A DNA stretch of 64,000 bases from Streptomyces fuscichromogenes (GCF_014645815.1 NZ_BMML01000002.1:729697-793696), one strand, 5' to 3'. Shown: positions 40,590 to 50,827, counted from the first letter of the stretch. Program-made: numbers and translations. Notes: generated by a model from the letters alone, not told the origin.

Positions 40590-41831
40590 ATGGCAACAGC
40601 ACAGGTCGGTGTAGTGATCCTCGGCGCCGGCCCGGCAGGGCTCGTGCTGGGGAACCTGCTGCTGGACCGCGGCATCGACTGCGTGATCCTGGAGCGGCGC
40701 GACCGCGTCGCGGTGGAGGGCCGGGCCCGTGCCGGATTCCTCGCCGCCCACTCCGTACGCGTGCTGACGGAGCACGGCCTGGCGGCCGGCCTGCTGGCCC
40801 GGGGGAAGACCCACACCAGCTGCCTGTTCCGCAGCGACCGCGGTGAATTCACCCTGGACTACGGCAAGTCGGGCCTCGGCGAGCCGCACACCGTCTACCC
40901 CCAGCAGGAGCTCGTACGGGACCTGATCGCCGAGTACCTGCGGCGCGGCGGTGAGATCCGTTTCGGAGCCGAGGCCGAGGAGGTGGCCGAGGATGCCGCC
41001 GGGGGCCGGGTACGGGTACGGGTGCGCGGCGGCGCGGACGTCACCGGGCGGTACGTCGCCGGCTGCGACGGACACCGGGGGACCGGCCGCGCCGCACTGA
41101 CGGCCCGCGGCACCCGGACCGCCCGCTGGGACCACGGGGTCTCCTGGCTGGCCGTGCTGGCCGCCGCCCCGCCCAGCCTGGAGGCGGTCGGATACGCCCT
41201 GCACGAGCGCGGGTTCGCCGGTCACATGGCGCGGACCGCCACCGTCACCCGCTACTACCTCCAGTGCCCGCGCGGCACCGATCCCGCCGACTGGAGCGAG
41301 GACCGGATCTGGGCGGAACTGGCGACCCGGCTGCGGACCGCCGAGTTCGGGCCGCTGCGCCACGGTCCCGTCCTGGAGAAGGCGGTCGTCGACCTGCGCT
41401 CCGACGTCCTGGAGTCCCCGGGCGCCGGACGGCTGTGGCTGGCCGGCGACGCGGCCGGACTCATCAGCCCCTCGGCCGCCAAGGGCGCCAATCTCGCCGT
41501 GCTCCAGGCCGAGTTGCTGGCCCGCGCCCTGGAAGGGGCCCTGGCGCACGGCGACCGGACCGGCCTCGCCCGGTACGCCGCCGACTGCCTGCCCCGCGTC
41601 TGGCGCGCCCATGAGTTCTCGCACTGGATGAGCGGCCTGCTGCACGGCCCGGCCGACCCGCACCGCGAGGGCACCGACTCCGGCACCGGCACCGACTCCG
41701 GCACCGACTCCGGTACCGGCGAAGGCGACGCGGCCCGCTACGGGCGTGCCCTGCAGTACGCCCGCCTGGAGAGCCTGCGGACCTCCCGCACGCACCAGGA
41801 CTTCTTCGCCGAGAACTACACCGGCATCTGA
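40590..41831 (+). CDS. FAD-dependent aromatic hydroxylase (4-hydroxybenzoate 3-monooxygenase-like)
   Basis: This is 413 residues from ATG 40590 after GGGGTGGGG. It is a group A flavin monooxygenase: ILGAGPAGLVLGNLLLDRGIDCVILERRD at the N-terminus, YVAGCDGHRGTGR in the middle, and WLAGDAAGLISPSAAKGANLAVLQAELLARAL (FAD/NAD(P)H GD motif) near residue 288. Overall shape resembles PobA, although the middle differs from catabolic PobA and no pca genes are nearby. The adjacent O-methyltransferase suggests a biosynthetic role, hydroxylating a phenolic compound that is then methylated. A stretch of GTDSGTGTDSG near residue 365 is low-complexity. Confidence 0.8.
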   Translation: MATAQVGVVILGAGPAGLVLGNLLLDRGIDCVILERRDRVAVEGRARAGFLAAHSVRVLTEHGLAAGLLARGKTHTSCLFRSDRGEFTLDYGKSGLGEPHTVYPQQELVRDLIAEYLRRGGEIRFGAEAEEVAEDAAGGRVRVRVRGGADVTGRYVAGCDGHRGTGRAALTARGTRTARWDHGVSWLAVLAAAPPSLEAVGYALHERGFAGHMARTATVTRYYLQCPRGTDPADWSEDRIWAELATRLRTAEFGPLRHGPVLEKAVVDLRSDVLESPGAGRLWLAGDAAGLISPSAAKGANLAVLQAELLARALEGALAHGDRTGLARYAADCLPRVWRAHEFSHWMSGLLHGPADPHREGTDSGTGTDSGTDSGTGEGDAARYGRALQYARLESLRTSRTHQDFFAENYTGI

Positions 41832-41887
41832 CCCCCGGGGCCCATCGTCCCCGGTTCTTCCTGCCCCACGATCACCGGGAATTCTTC

Positions 41888-43498
41888 ATGAACCTCTCCG
41901 TCGTACAGGCATGTCTGACGGAAACCGACCTGACCCGGATCCGGCGCGCGGCCGAGCACGTCCGCGACCACGACACGGACCAGGTCCTCGCCGGGCTGCT
42001 GCCCGGCCTGACGGCCGACGAGCGGACCGACGCCGCCCGTCACCTCGGCTACGACCACACCGCCGTCCTGGTCTTCCCCGCCTCCCTCGACGGGCTCCGT
42101 GACGAACTGCGCGGCGCCGGTCTCGACCCGGGCCCGGTCGCACCGAGCGTGGTGGTGCGCGGGCGGCTGGCCCGGCGCTACGGCGCCGCGGTCGGCGACA
42201 GCCCGGTCGGGATCGTGCACGTGCCCGTGGCCGGACGGAGCGTGGAGATCTTCGCGCTGCCGGTGCCGCCCGGCTCCCCGCTGGAGGCCGTCGCCGCCGA
42301 CGAACGCGCCACGGAGCACGAGTCCCACCACGCCTTCGCGGTGACCGCGCCGGGCCGGGTGATCCCCGCGGGCCTGCGCACCCTGCTGACGGAACGCGGC
42401 GGCGCGGTCCCGGACGGCGGCGGCTACAACAACCACGAGAACGTCACCGTCCTCTACTTCCGCACCGCCGGCCACCTGCGCTTCGAGCTCCGCCTGCCCG
42501 GCCGCCAGGAACCCCTCCCCGACCCCGCCCTCGCCCTTCTCCGCGTCATGACCGGCGCCTGGGCCACCCAGGCCGTCCGCACCATGGCCGAGCTGGGCAT
42601 CGCCGACCACCTGGCCGGCCACCCCGCCCTGGACACCACCGCCCTCGCGACCCTCACCGACACCGACCCCGACGCCCTGCAGCGCCTCCTGCGCTACCTC
42701 GCGACCCTGGGCCTGGTGACGTCCTCGCCCGACGGCACCCACCGCCTCACGGCCCTCGGCGAGCCCCTGCGCACCGGTACCGAGCACTCCCTCCACCCCC
42801 TCGCACTGCTCTACGGCGGCCCCTTCTACGACTCCTTCGCGGGGCTCCCGTACGCCGTCAGCACTGGGCAGGAAGCTTTCGCCCAGCGCTTCGGCAAGCA
42901 CCACTTCCGGCACTTCGCCGAGCACCCCGAACTCGGTGACCTCTTCCACCGGTCGATGGCGGCGAGCGCGGAGATGTTCACGCCGGTGCCGGACCTGGTC
43001 GACTTCTCCGGCGTACGACGCGTGGTGGACGTCGGCGGCGGCAACGGCGCGCTGCTGGGCCGGGTGCTGCGGGCCCACGGACACCTGGACGGCGTCCTGC
43101 TGGAACGCCCCGAGGCCCTGGCGGCGGCCCGCTCCCACCTGGCCGACCTGGCCGGCCGCTGCACCTTCGTCGAGGGCGACTTCACCGACTCCGTCCCGGC
43201 CGACGGCGACGTCTACCTCCTGTCCCGCGTCCTGCACGACTGGGACGACGAACGCTGCCTGACCATCCTGCGCCGCTGCGCGGCGGCGATGCGCGAGGGC
43301 AGCCGCCTGCTGGTCGTGGAGCGCCTGCTGCCCGGCGACACGGCGGCGGCCTGGGACATCCACATGCTGTGCAACGTGGGCGGCCGGGAGCGGGAGGAGG
43401 CCCACTACGGGCGCCTGCTGACGGAGACCGGCTTCAAGCCGACGTCCAGCCACCCCCTCCCCCTCGGAGCCGCACTCCTGCACGCCGTGCGGCTCTGA
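41888..43498 (+). CDS. O-methyltransferase with an unusual ~200-residue N-terminal domain
   Basis: This is 536 residues. From about residue 215 it is a plant-type/AdoMet O-methyltransferase: dimerisation helices (ALALLRVMTGAWATQAVRTMAELGIADHLA), SAM loop VVDVGGGNGALLGRVL (near 380), and the LSRVLHDWDDERCLTILRRC catalytic His region (near 450). Residues 1-205 form a separate alpha/beta domain (VLVFPASLDGLRDELRGAG, GIVHVPVAGRSVEIFALPV, HESHHAFAVTA, YNNHENVTVLYFRTAGHLRFEL) that I cannot assign. Several His/Glu residues in it could bind a metal. The gene lies 56 bp after the hydroxylase and is likely co-transcribed with it. Confidence 0.8.
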   Translation: MNLSVVQACLTETDLTRIRRAAEHVRDHDTDQVLAGLLPGLTADERTDAARHLGYDHTAVLVFPASLDGLRDELRGAGLDPGPVAPSVVVRGRLARRYGAAVGDSPVGIVHVPVAGRSVEIFALPVPPGSPLEAVAADERATEHESHHAFAVTAPGRVIPAGLRTLLTERGGAVPDGGGYNNHENVTVLYFRTAGHLRFELRLPGRQEPLPDPALALLRVMTGAWATQAVRTMAELGIADHLAGHPALDTTALATLTDTDPDALQRLLRYLATLGLVTSSPDGTHRLTALGEPLRTGTEHSLHPLALLYGGPFYDSFAGLPYAVSTGQEAFAQRFGKHHFRHFAEHPELGDLFHRSMAASAEMFTPVPDLVDFSGVRRVVDVGGGNGALLGRVLRAHGHLDGVLLERPEALAAARSHLADLAGRCTFVEGDFTDSVPADGDVYLLSRVLHDWDDERCLTILRRCAAAMREGSRLLVVERLLPGDTAAAWDIHMLCNVGGREREEAHYGRLLTETGFKPTSSHPLPLGAALLHAVRL

Positions 43499-43540
43499 CC
43501 GCGCCCCGCTGGCCGCACGGTTCGTCCACCGCGGGCCGGT

Positions 43541-43700
43541 GGGGGCTGATCGCGCAGTTCCCCGCGCCCCCAAAAGACAGGGGGGTTGCACGAACGCCCC
43601 TTCAGGAGCGCAGGGAACCGCGCGACCGGCCAGGCGTCCCGTACCCCCGTGGATCAAGCGCCCCGAAAGGGGCGCGGGGGACTGCGCGACCAGCCACGAC
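43541..43700. repeat. Three copies of the GGGGCGCGGGGAACTGCGCGACC element
   Basis: Copy 1 (43541-43570) is in the reverse orientation (CGCGCAGTTCCCCGCGCCCC). Copy 2 (43601-43632) is a decayed forward copy (GAGCGCAGGGAACCGCGCGACCGGCC). Copy 3 (43670-43700) is forward with one change (CGGGGGACTGCGCGACCAGCC). They fill the 242-bp gap between the methyltransferase and the convergent aminotransferase stop. Confidence 0.8.
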
Positions 43701-43740
43701 GGTGCCGCACCCGGCCGCGTACGCCGCACCCCTGCGGGAA

Positions 43741-45423
43741 CTAGCCGGCCTGGCCCATTCCCGCCGCGTTGGGCCAGCTCTGCGCGTTCGGCCAGCCGGT
43801 GGCCGGGGCCGGGGCCAGGTTCGGTGCCGGCGGCGCGGGTGCCGTCATCCCCCGTACCTGCGCGGCCGTCAGTCCACCCCGGGCCGGTACCCCGGGCGGC
43901 GTGGGCCCGGCCGGCGCGGGAGCCGGGACCGGGGTCGGCATCTGCATCTGCATGGGCATCTGAGCCATGGCCGGCGCCTGCATGGGGGCCGGGGCCTGCG
44001 GCATCTGCGTCACCGGGGCCATCTGAGCCACCGGCGCCATCTGCGCCATCATCGGCTGCTGCTGAGGCTGCTGCATCTGCATGGCTGCCGCCGGCATCGG
44101 CATCCCGGCACCGCCCTGCTGCGCGGCGACGGGGAGCGGCATGCCGACGCCGGCGGCGGGAGCGGCGGCGAGTCCCGGAGCGGACATCGCGCCGACGGCC
44201 TGCGCGAGCTGCATGCCCGCCCCGTTGGTCTCGCTCACCAGCCGGTCCACCGCCGCCGTACCCGAGCTGTAGCTGGTCCCGGTGCTCAGCTCGGGTACGG
44301 CGGCTCCCCTCCTGGTCCCGTAGAGGACTTGCTCCATGGCGGACACCAGGCGACGCACGTCCACCTCGGGGCGCACCACGAGACGCAGGAAGCGGCTGGA
44401 GGATCCGATCTTGTTGCCGCACTCGCGGACCAGGATCCGGTGCTCGGTGAGCATCCGGTCCCGCACCACGGTGCCCTCGGCGCCGACGGGAAGGCGCACG
44501 AAGAGGAAGTTGCCCTGCGAGGGGTAGACCGTCAGGCCGGGCAGCAGGGACAGCTGGCTGGCCATCTCCAGACGGTCACGGCGCACCTGGAGCAGGCTCT
44601 GCGCGTACTCGGTGCCGTGCTCCTTGAGCATGAAGACGACGTACTCGGCGAAGGCGTTGAGGTTCCACTTCGGGAGCATCGAACGGACCTTGCCGGCCAG
44701 CGAGGGGTTGGCGACCATGTAGCCGAAGCGGATGCCGTGCAGGCCGAAGTTCTTGCCGAGGCTGCGCAGCACGATGACGTTCGGCCGCAGCATGGCCTCC
44801 TGCACGACGCTGGGCTCGGCCTCGGCGTCGGCGAACTCCAGGAACGACTCGTCGATGACGATCAGGTCCAGGTCGGCCATGGCGTCCATGAACTGCACCA
44901 GCTGCTGCTTGTGCAGGAACCCGCCGTCGGGGTTGTTGGGGTTGCAGATGACGGCGACCTTGGTGCCCCGCTTGCGGATGAAGTCGGCGTACTGCGCGAG
45001 GTCCAGGGCGAAGCCGTTGGACTCCTGGAGCGGGAACATGTCGACGCGCTTGCCGGTCTCCATCGGCTGGTCGGTCCAGCGGCCGAAGGTGGGGACGGGG
45101 ATGGCGAGGGACTCGCGGACCAGCAGGTGGTCGATCCAGGTGATCAGCTCGGTGGACCCGTTGCCCATGGCCACGGCCTGCGGGGGGAGCTGGAGGAGCT
45201 GGCACAGCTCGGCGGTGATGGTGTCGGCGCTGCTCGGGTAGAAGGTGACGATGTCCTTCAGCCGGGCGGCCATCGTTTCCATCATGGCCGGGGTGGGGAA
45301 GTACGGGTTGCAGGGTATGCAGAAGTCGACCGGGCCGGTTCCGTCGCCCCCCTCGCGGGTCAGCGCCGCCATCGACGGGCTGTGGGCACCGCTGCGGAAC
45401 AACGAGGTGACGCTGCCGGCCAT
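43741..45423 (-). CDS. Class I/II PLP aminotransferase (HisC-like) with long Met/Gln/Pro-rich tail
   Basis: This is 560 residues from ATG 45423. Residues 1-370 form a fold-type I aminotransferase like histidinol-phosphate aminotransferase. The PLP lysine is in VLRSLGKNFGLHGIRFGY (near residue 223), the pyridine-nitrogen Asp in NPNNPDG/LIVIDESFLEFAD, and the phosphate-binding Arg in RFLRLVVRPE. The last 190 residues are low-complexity: MPMPAAAMQMQQPQQQPMMAQMAP..., ending PNAQSWPNAAGMGQAG. That tail is absent from typical HisC and is predicted disordered. The gene is far from his genes, so the substrate is uncertain. Confidence 0.8.
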   Translation of the reverse strand: MAGSVTSLFRSGAHSPSMAALTREGGDGTGPVDFCIPCNPYFPTPAMMETMAARLKDIVTFYPSSADTITAELCQLLQLPPQAVAMGNGSTELITWIDHLLVRESLAIPVPTFGRWTDQPMETGKRVDMFPLQESNGFALDLAQYADFIRKRGTKVAVICNPNNPDGGFLHKQQLVQFMDAMADLDLIVIDESFLEFADAEAEPSVVQEAMLRPNVIVLRSLGKNFGLHGIRFGYMVANPSLAGKVRSMLPKWNLNAFAEYVVFMLKEHGTEYAQSLLQVRRDRLEMASQLSLLPGLTVYPSQGNFLFVRLPVGAEGTVVRDRMLTEHRILVRECGNKIGSSSRFLRLVVRPEVDVRRLVSAMEQVLYGTRRGAAVPELSTGTSYSSGTAAVDRLVSETNGAGMQLAQAVGAMSAPGLAAAPAAGVGMPLPVAAQQGGAGMPMPAAAMQMQQPQQQPMMAQMAPVAQMAPVTQMPQAPAPMQAPAMAQMPMQMQMPTPVPAPAPAGPTPPGVPARGGLTAAQVRGMTAPAPPAPNLAPAPATGWPNAQSWPNAAGMGQAG

Positions 45424-45576
45424 TGAACCTCCGTATGAGGCGGGCCCGATGGGGACGTTCGGGCCCGTCGTTCTGGGCGGCCCGCGCGGGGGAGCACGGG
45501 CCGCCATCCAGTACGGATACGGGGGCGGCGCCGTTCAATCGGTGTGAAAAAATTGTGAGTTTACGTTTCGCCCCCA

Positions 45577-45615
45577 ACGTGGGCGCGACCGGCCCCTTAC
45601 CGGCCGCGCCCACGT
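45577..45615 (-). terminator. Terminator-like hairpin after the mutarotase gene
   Basis: ACGTGGGCGCG (45577-45587) pairs with CGCGCCCACGT (45605-45615); the loop itself has a small CCGG/CCGG pairing. It begins 5 nt after the mutarotase stop on the minus strand, so it probably ends the sugar-transport operon. There is no clear T-run, as is common in Streptomyces. Confidence 0.65.
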
Positions 45616-45619
45616 CGTC

Positions 45620-46774
45620 TCAGGCGTCGAACGTGTGAACCGTCCGCGTCCTGTAGACCTGCCCCGGCCGGAGCACCGTCGACGGGAAGTTGCTGTGGTT
45701 CGGCGAGTCGGGGAAGTGCTGGGTCTCCAGGCACAGCGCGTCGCCCTGCCGGTACGTCCGCCCGCCCGTGCCCGTCAGCGTCCCGTCCAGGAAGTTGCCG
45801 GAGTAGAACTGGAGCCCCGGCTGGTCGCTGGCGATCTTCAGGGTGCGGCCGGAGCGCGGGTCGCGCAGCGTGGCCACGTGCTCGGGCTTCGCGGTGATGC
45901 CCTTGTCCAGCACCCAGTTGTGGTCGAAGCCCTTGGCCTGCACCTGCTGCACGTGCCCGGCCCGGATGTCCCGGCCGATCGTCTTCGTCTCACGGAAGTC
46001 GAACGGGGTGCCGCGGACGGTGGCCAGCTCACCGGTGGGGATCAGGCCGGAGTCCGTCGGCGTGTACCGCCCCGCCGGGATGGTCAGCTCGTGGTCCTCG
46101 ATCGTCCCGCTGCCCTCGCCGGCCAGGTTCCAGTAGACGTGGCTGGTGAGGTTGACGACCGTGGCCTTGTCGGTGGTGGCCTGGTAGTCGATGATCCACT
46201 CGCCGCGCTTGGTGAGCGTGTACGTCACCTTCGCCTTGAGGGTGCCCGGGTAGCCCATCTCGCCGTCGACGCTGGTGTAGTGCAGGACGAGGCCGACGTC
46301 GGAGCCCTTGACGAACGGCTCGACGTCCCAGACGTGCTTGTCGAAGCCCTGGGTGCCGCCGTGCAGGCTGTTCACACCGTCGTTGACGGAGAGCTGGTAG
46401 CTCTTGCCGTCGAGGGTGAACTGGCCCTTGGCGATGCGGTTGCCGTAGCGGCCGATCAGGGCGCCGAAGTACGGGGTCTTGGCGACGTAGTCGTCGATGT
46501 TGTCGAAGCCCAGGGCGACGTTGGCGTAGTGGCCCCGGCGGTCCGGGAGTTCCAGGGTCTGGACGACACCGCCCCAGTTGAGGACCTTCAGCCGGGTGCC
46601 GCCGTTCTCCAGCGACCAGCGGTAGATCTTGGTGCCGTCGGCGAGCTTCCCGAAGGGCTCCTTCACCGGCTTCCTGCCTCCCGAGGCGGCCTCGGCGGTC
46701 CCTGTGCCGAGGGTGGTGGCGGCGATACCGGCGGCTGCCGCGCCTGCGATGACCGTGCGTCTGTTCAGTTCCAT
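45620..46774 (-). CDS. Secreted aldose 1-epimerase
   Basis: This is 384 residues. A Tat-type leader (MELNRRTVIAGAAAAGIAATTLG) precedes a galactose mutarotase domain: RYGNRIAKGQFTLDG, GVNSLHGGTQGFDKHVW, NLTSHVYWNLAGEGSG (His base/acid region) and ALCLETQHFPDSPNHSNFP (catalytic Glu). It interconverts alpha and beta anomers of aldoses outside the cell, ahead of uptake. It is the last gene of the ABC sugar-import operon, 53 bp after the permease. Confidence 0.88.
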   Translation of the reverse strand: MELNRRTVIAGAAAAGIAATTLGTGTAEAASGGRKPVKEPFGKLADGTKIYRWSLENGGTRLKVLNWGGVVQTLELPDRRGHYANVALGFDNIDDYVAKTPYFGALIGRYGNRIAKGQFTLDGKSYQLSVNDGVNSLHGGTQGFDKHVWDVEPFVKGSDVGLVLHYTSVDGEMGYPGTLKAKVTYTLTKRGEWIIDYQATTDKATVVNLTSHVYWNLAGEGSGTIEDHELTIPAGRYTPTDSGLIPTGELATVRGTPFDFRETKTIGRDIRAGHVQQVQAKGFDHNWVLDKGITAKPEHVATLRDPRSGRTLKIASDQPGLQFYSGNFLDGTLTGTGGRTYRQGDALCLETQHFPDSPNHSNFPSTVLRPGQVYRTRTVHTFDA

Positions 46775-46796
46775 GTGCGGCTCCTGCAAATAGGAG

Positions 46797-46820
46797 GGGC
46801 CCCGCCTTCCGGCGGGGCCC
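46797..46820 (-). terminator. Intercistronic hairpin between permease and mutarotase
   Basis: GGGCCCCGCC-TTCC-GGCGGGGCCC, a perfect 10-bp stem with a four-base loop, lies 7 bp after the permease stop and before the mutarotase start. It probably lowers read-through or protects the upstream message, setting a lower level of the mutarotase. Confidence 0.7.
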
Positions 46821-46827
46821 GCGCTGA

Positions 46828-48072
46828 CTACGAACCGGACTTGCGCTTGTTCCACACGTCGAATCCGACCGCCACCAGCAGGGCGAGGCCCTTGATGACC
46901 TGCTGCCAGTCGGTGCCGACGCTGAGGAGGTTCATGCCGTTGTTCAGCACGCCGAGGACGAGGCCGCCGATGATGGCACCGAGGATGGTGCCGACACCGC
47001 CGCTCATGGAGGCGCCGCCGATGAACGAGGAGGCGATCGCCTCCAGTTCGAAGCCGTCGCCCGCCTTCGGCGAGGCCGCGTTCAGCCGGGCCGCTACCAC
47101 CAGACCGGCCAGGGCCGCGAGCACGCCCATGTTGAGGAAGACGTAGAAGGTGACCTTCTTGTCCTTGACGCCGGACAGCTTGGCCGCCGGCAGGTTGCCG
47201 CCGATCGCGTAGATGTGCCGGCCGAAGACCGCGTTGCGCATCACGTAGCCGTAGCCGACGACCAGCGCGCCCAGCACGATCAGGACGATCGGGGCACCCT
47301 TGTAGCTGGCCAGCAGCAGCGTGAGGACGAGGATCGCGGCGCCCAGCGCGACCAGCTTCACCAGGAAGAGCCGGGTGGGCAGCACGTCCAGGGAGAACTC
47401 CTGCTGGCGGCGGCGGTCGCGGAACTCCTGCCAGACCACGGCGGCGATCAGCACGATGCCCAGCAGCAGCGTGATGTTGTGGTAGTTGGTGTGCGGGCCC
47501 ACCTCGGGCAGGAAGCCGTTGCCCAGGTTCTGCAGGCCGTTCGGGAACGGACCGATGGTCTGGCCCTGGAGCAGGATCTCGGTGAGCCCGCGGAAGAGCA
47601 GCATCCCGGCGAGGGTGACGATGAACGACGGTATGCCGAGATAGGCGATGAACACGCCCTGCACCGCGCCGGCCACCGCCCCCATGGCCAGGCACAGGAG
47701 CAGCGCCACCGGCCACGGCACCCCGTGGTTGACCGTCAGGACGGCCGCGAAGGCGCCCACGAACGCGGTCAGCGAGCCGACCGACAGGTCGATGTGCCCG
47801 GCGATGATCACCATCATCATGCCGATGGCGAGGATCAGGATGTAGCTGTTCTGCAGGACCAGGTTGGAGACGTTGCGCGGCAGCAGCAGGTCCCCGTCGG
47901 TCCACACCGCGAACAGGGCGACGATCAGACCGAGCGCGATCAGCATGCCGTACTGGCGCATGTTGCGGCGCAGTCCGTCGAGCACCAGCCGGATCAGGCT
48001 CCCGCCGGCGGCCGATCCGCTCTTGCCCGGCGGCGCGGGCGCCGGGCTCTTGGCGGTGACATCCGTGCTCAT
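46828..48072 (-). CDS. mmsB: Multiple-monosaccharide ABC transporter permease
   Basis: This is 414 residues, about ten membrane segments. [35 protein letters not shown] and [25 protein letters not shown] are signatures of the ribose/xylose/galactose permease family (XylH/MmsB). [37 protein letters not shown] near the end is the EAA-like loop region that meets the ATPase. Its start overlaps the ATPase stop by 4 bp. Confidence 0.9.
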   Translation of the reverse strand: MSTDVTAKSPAPAPPGKSGSAAGGSLIRLVLDGLRRNMRQYGMLIALGLIVALFAVWTDGDLLLPRNVSNLVLQNSYILILAIGMMMVIIAGHIDLSVGSLTAFVGAFAAVLTVNHGVPWPVALLLCLAMGAVAGAVQGVFIAYLGIPSFIVTLAGMLLFRGLTEILLQGQTIGPFPNGLQNLGNGFLPEVGPHTNYHNITLLLGIVLIAAVVWQEFRDRRRQQEFSLDVLPTRLFLVKLVALGAAILVLTLLLASYKGAPIVLIVLGALVVGYGYVMRNAVFGRHIYAIGGNLPAAKLSGVKDKKVTFYVFLNMGVLAALAGLVVAARLNAASPKAGDGFELEAIASSFIGGASMSGGVGTILGAIIGGLVLGVLNNGMNLLSVGTDWQQVIKGLALLVAVGFDVWNKRKSGS

Positions 48073-49619
48073 CGCGATACCTCTTTGTCCTTCGTCATAT
48101 GGCGCATCAGCACTTCCTGCGTGGCCTCGGCCCTGGGCACCTCACCGGTCAGGCGGCCCGCGGCCATGGTGTAGATGCGGTCGCACATGCCGAGCAGTTC
48201 GGGCAGCTCGGAGGAGATGAAGACGACCGCCTTGCCCTGGGCGGCGAGCTGGTCGATGACCGTGTAGATCTCGTACTTGGCGCCCACGTCGATCCCGCGG
48301 GTCGGCTCGTCCAGGATCAGCACGTCCGGACCCGCGAAGATCCACTTGCTGAGGACGACCTTCTGCTGGTTGCCGCCCGACAGCTTGCCCACCGGCTCGA
48401 AGACCGTCGGCGCCTTGATGTTCATGGACGTGCGGTAGCCCTCGGAGACCTGCCGCTCCTCGTGCTCGTCCACGATCCCGCGCCGGGCGACCTTCTCCAG
48501 CGCGGTCAGCGAGATGTTGCGGTTGATGGTGTCGATCAGGTTGAGGCCGTAGTGCTTGCGGTCCTCGGTGACGTACGCGATGCCGTGCCCGACCGCCTCC
48601 GCGACCGACTTGGTACGGATCTCGGTGCCGTCCTTGAGGACCGTGCCGCCGGCGTAGCGGCCGTAGGTCCGCCCGAAGACGCTCATCGCGAGTTCGGTGC
48701 GGCCGGCGCCCATCAGGCCCGCGATGCCGACGATCTCGCCGCGCCTCACGTGGATCGACACGTCGTCGACGACCTTGCGCTCCTGGTCGATCGGGTGCCG
48801 CACGGTCCAGTCGCGGATCTCCAGGGCCGGCGCCGCGTCCTTCTCGCCCTCGTAGGCGGTCCGCTCCGGGAAGCGGTGGTCCAGGTCGCGGCCCACCATG
48901 CCCGCGATGATCCGCTCCTCCGTCGTCTCCTTCGACTTCACGTCGAGGGTCTCGATGGAGTGCCCGTCCCGGATGATCGTCACCGAGTCGGCGACCCGGC
49001 GGATCTCGTTGAGCTTGTGCGAGATGATGATCGAGGTGATGCCCTGGTTCTTCAACTCCAGGATCAGGTCCAGGAGTTTGCCGCTGTCCTCGTCGTTCAG
49101 GGCGGCGGTCGGCTCATCCAGGATGAGCAGCTTCACCTTCTTCGACAGCGCCTTCGCGATCTCCACCAACTGCTGCTTGCCCACGCCGATGTCGGTGACG
49201 CGGGTCTCCGGATGGTCGTCCAGACCCACCCGGCGCAGCAGTTGGGTGGCGTGCCGCAGGGTCTCCCGCCAGTCGATGAACCCGCCCTTGGCGTGTTCGT
49301 TGCCGAGGAAGATGTTCTCCGCCAGCGAGAGATACGGCGACAGCGCCAGCTCCTGGTGGATGATGACGATGCCGCGCTGCTCGCTGGCGCGGATGTCACC
49401 GAACGCGCAGGGCTCCCCCTCGAAGAGGATCTCACCCTGGTAACTGCCGTGCGGATGGACGCCGGAGAGGACCTTCATCAGGGTCGACTTGCCGGCGCCG
49501 TTCTCCCCGCAGATGGCGTGGACCTCGCCCTGGCGGACGGTCAGTGTGACGTCCGACAGCGCCTTGACGCCGGGAAAGGTCTTGACGATCGAGCGCATTT
49601 CCAGGACGGGTCCCGCCAT
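48069..49619 (-). CDS. mmsA: Multiple-monosaccharide ABC transporter ATPase
   Basis: This 516-residue protein has two nucleotide-binding domains. The first has a full Walker A ([16 protein letters not shown], near residue 35) and Walker B ([12 protein letters not shown]). The second has the degenerate [16 protein letters not shown] and LIGGNQQ-type signature [16 protein letters not shown] with [12 protein letters not shown], as in RbsA/XylG/MglA. The start is ATG 49619 with GGAAGG 7 nt before it; an in-frame TTG 15 bp upstream lacks such a site. Confidence 0.92.
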   Translation of the reverse strand: MAGPVLEMRSIVKTFPGVKALSDVTLTVRQGEVHAICGENGAGKSTLMKVLSGVHPHGSYQGEILFEGEPCAFGDIRASEQRGIVIIHQELALSPYLSLAENIFLGNEHAKGGFIDWRETLRHATQLLRRVGLDDHPETRVTDIGVGKQQLVEIAKALSKKVKLLILDEPTAALNDEDSGKLLDLILELKNQGITSIIISHKLNEIRRVADSVTIIRDGHSIETLDVKSKETTEERIIAGMVGRDLDHRFPERTAYEGEKDAAPALEIRDWTVRHPIDQERKVVDDVSIHVRRGEIVGIAGLMGAGRTELAMSVFGRTYGRYAGGTVLKDGTEIRTKSVAEAVGHGIAYVTEDRKHYGLNLIDTINRNISLTALEKVARRGIVDEHEERQVSEGYRTSMNIKAPTVFEPVGKLSGGNQQKVVLSKWIFAGPDVLILDEPTRGIDVGAKYEIYTVIDQLAAQGKAVVFISSELPELLGMCDRIYTMAAGRLTGEVPRAEATQEVLMRHMTKDKEVSR

Positions 49620-49651
49620 GGTCGTGCCTTCCAATCAGTAGGGAGTGGCGG

Positions 49652-50761
49652 TTACTTGAGCTCGGCGTCGGTGTAGTAACCGCCCTTGACCAGGACGTCC
49701 TCGTAGTTGGTCTTGTCGACGCTCACCGGCTGCAGCAGGTACGCGGGGACGACCTTGGAGCCGTTGTCGTACGTCGTGGTGTCGTTCGTCTGCGGCTTCT
49801 TCTTGTTCAGGACGTCGTCGATCATGGTCGAGGCGACCTTGGCGAGCTGCCGGGTGTCCTTGTAGACGGTCTGCGTCTGCTCGCCCGCGATGATCGACTT
49901 CACCGAGGCCAGCTCGGCGTCCTGACCGGTGATGACCGGCAGCGGCTGGCTGCTGGAGCCGTAGCCGTCCGACTTCAGCGCGGCGATGATGCCGATCGAG
50001 ATGCCGTCGTACGGCGAGAGCACCGCGTCGACCTTGGCTGACTTGTAGGAGGAGGTGAGGATGTCCTCCATCCGGGACTGCGCGGTCGCACCGTCCCAGC
50101 GCAGCGTGGTGACCTTGTTCAGCGCGGTCTGACCGGACTTGACCACCAGCTCCTTCTTGTCGATGTACGGCTGGAGCACGCTCATCGCACCGTTGAAGAA
50201 GTACTTGGTGTTGTTGTCGTCGTTCGAGCCGGCGAACAGCTCGATGTTGAACGGGCCCTTCTTGCCGGCGTCGAGGCCCAGCTTGTGCACGATGTACGTG
50301 CCCTGCTCGACACCGACCTTGGTGTTGTCGAAGGACGCGTAGTAGTCGACGTTCTTGGTGCCGAGGATCAGCCGGTCGTAGGCGATGACCGGGATGTTGG
50401 CGTCCGCGGCCTCCTGGAGCACGTTGTTCAGGGACTTGTTGTCGATGGCCGCGATGATCAGGCCCTTGACGCCCTGCGTGATCAGGTTCTCGATCTGCGA
50501 GACCTGGGTGTCCGGGTCGTCCTCGCCGTAGACCAGCTTGGTCTTGTAGCCCTTGGCCGTCAGGTTCTTGACGACGTTGTTGCCGTCGTTGATCCAGCGC
50601 TCGGACGACTTGGTCGGCATGGCGATGCCGATGGTGCCGCCCTTGGCGCTGCCACTCTCGGTCTTGCTGCCACCGTCGCTGCTCTGCCCGCAGGCGGACA
50701 GCGTGAGGGCGAGCGAGGCGGCCCCGGCTATGAGGGTAAGGGCGCTTCTACGAGTGCGCAT
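49652..50761 (-). CDS. chvE: Sugar-binding lipoprotein of the ABC transporter (ChvE-like)
   Basis: This is 369 residues. The lipobox LTLSACGQ puts the acylated Cys at about residue 24. The mature part is a periplasmic-binding type 1 fold of the ChvE/xylose-arabinose-galactose group: [66 protein letters not shown] and [21 protein letters not shown]. It delivers monosaccharides to the permease and is the first gene of the four-gene operon chvE-mmsA-mmsB-mutarotase. Confidence 0.9.
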   Translation of the reverse strand: MRTRRSALTLIAGAASLALTLSACGQSSDGGSKTESGSAKGGTIGIAMPTKSSERWINDGNNVVKNLTAKGYKTKLVYGEDDPDTQVSQIENLITQGVKGLIIAAIDNKSLNNVLQEAADANIPVIAYDRLILGTKNVDYYASFDNTKVGVEQGTYIVHKLGLDAGKKGPFNIELFAGSNDDNNTKYFFNGAMSVLQPYIDKKELVVKSGQTALNKVTTLRWDGATAQSRMEDILTSSYKSAKVDAVLSPYDGISIGIIAALKSDGYGSSSQPLPVITGQDAELASVKSIIAGEQTQTVYKDTRQLAKVASTMIDDVLNKKKPQTNDTTTYDNGSKVVPAYLLQPVSVDKTNYEDVLVKGGYYTDAELK

Positions 50762-50827
50762 GTGATCGGTCCCTGTTCTTCTCGTCGTTGAGATGTTTCA
50801 AGCAAGGTCGGTCGAGGCGCCCCTTCA

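Noticed and set aside
43369..45426. Plus-strand 685-codon frame across the aminotransferase
   Set aside because: Shadow of the aminotransferase gene and its repeat-rich downstream region; composition is His/Arg/Gly-rich without motifs.
47215..49676. Plus-strand frames opposite the sugar transporter genes
   Set aside because: Antisense to an ABC permease and ATPase with full motifs.
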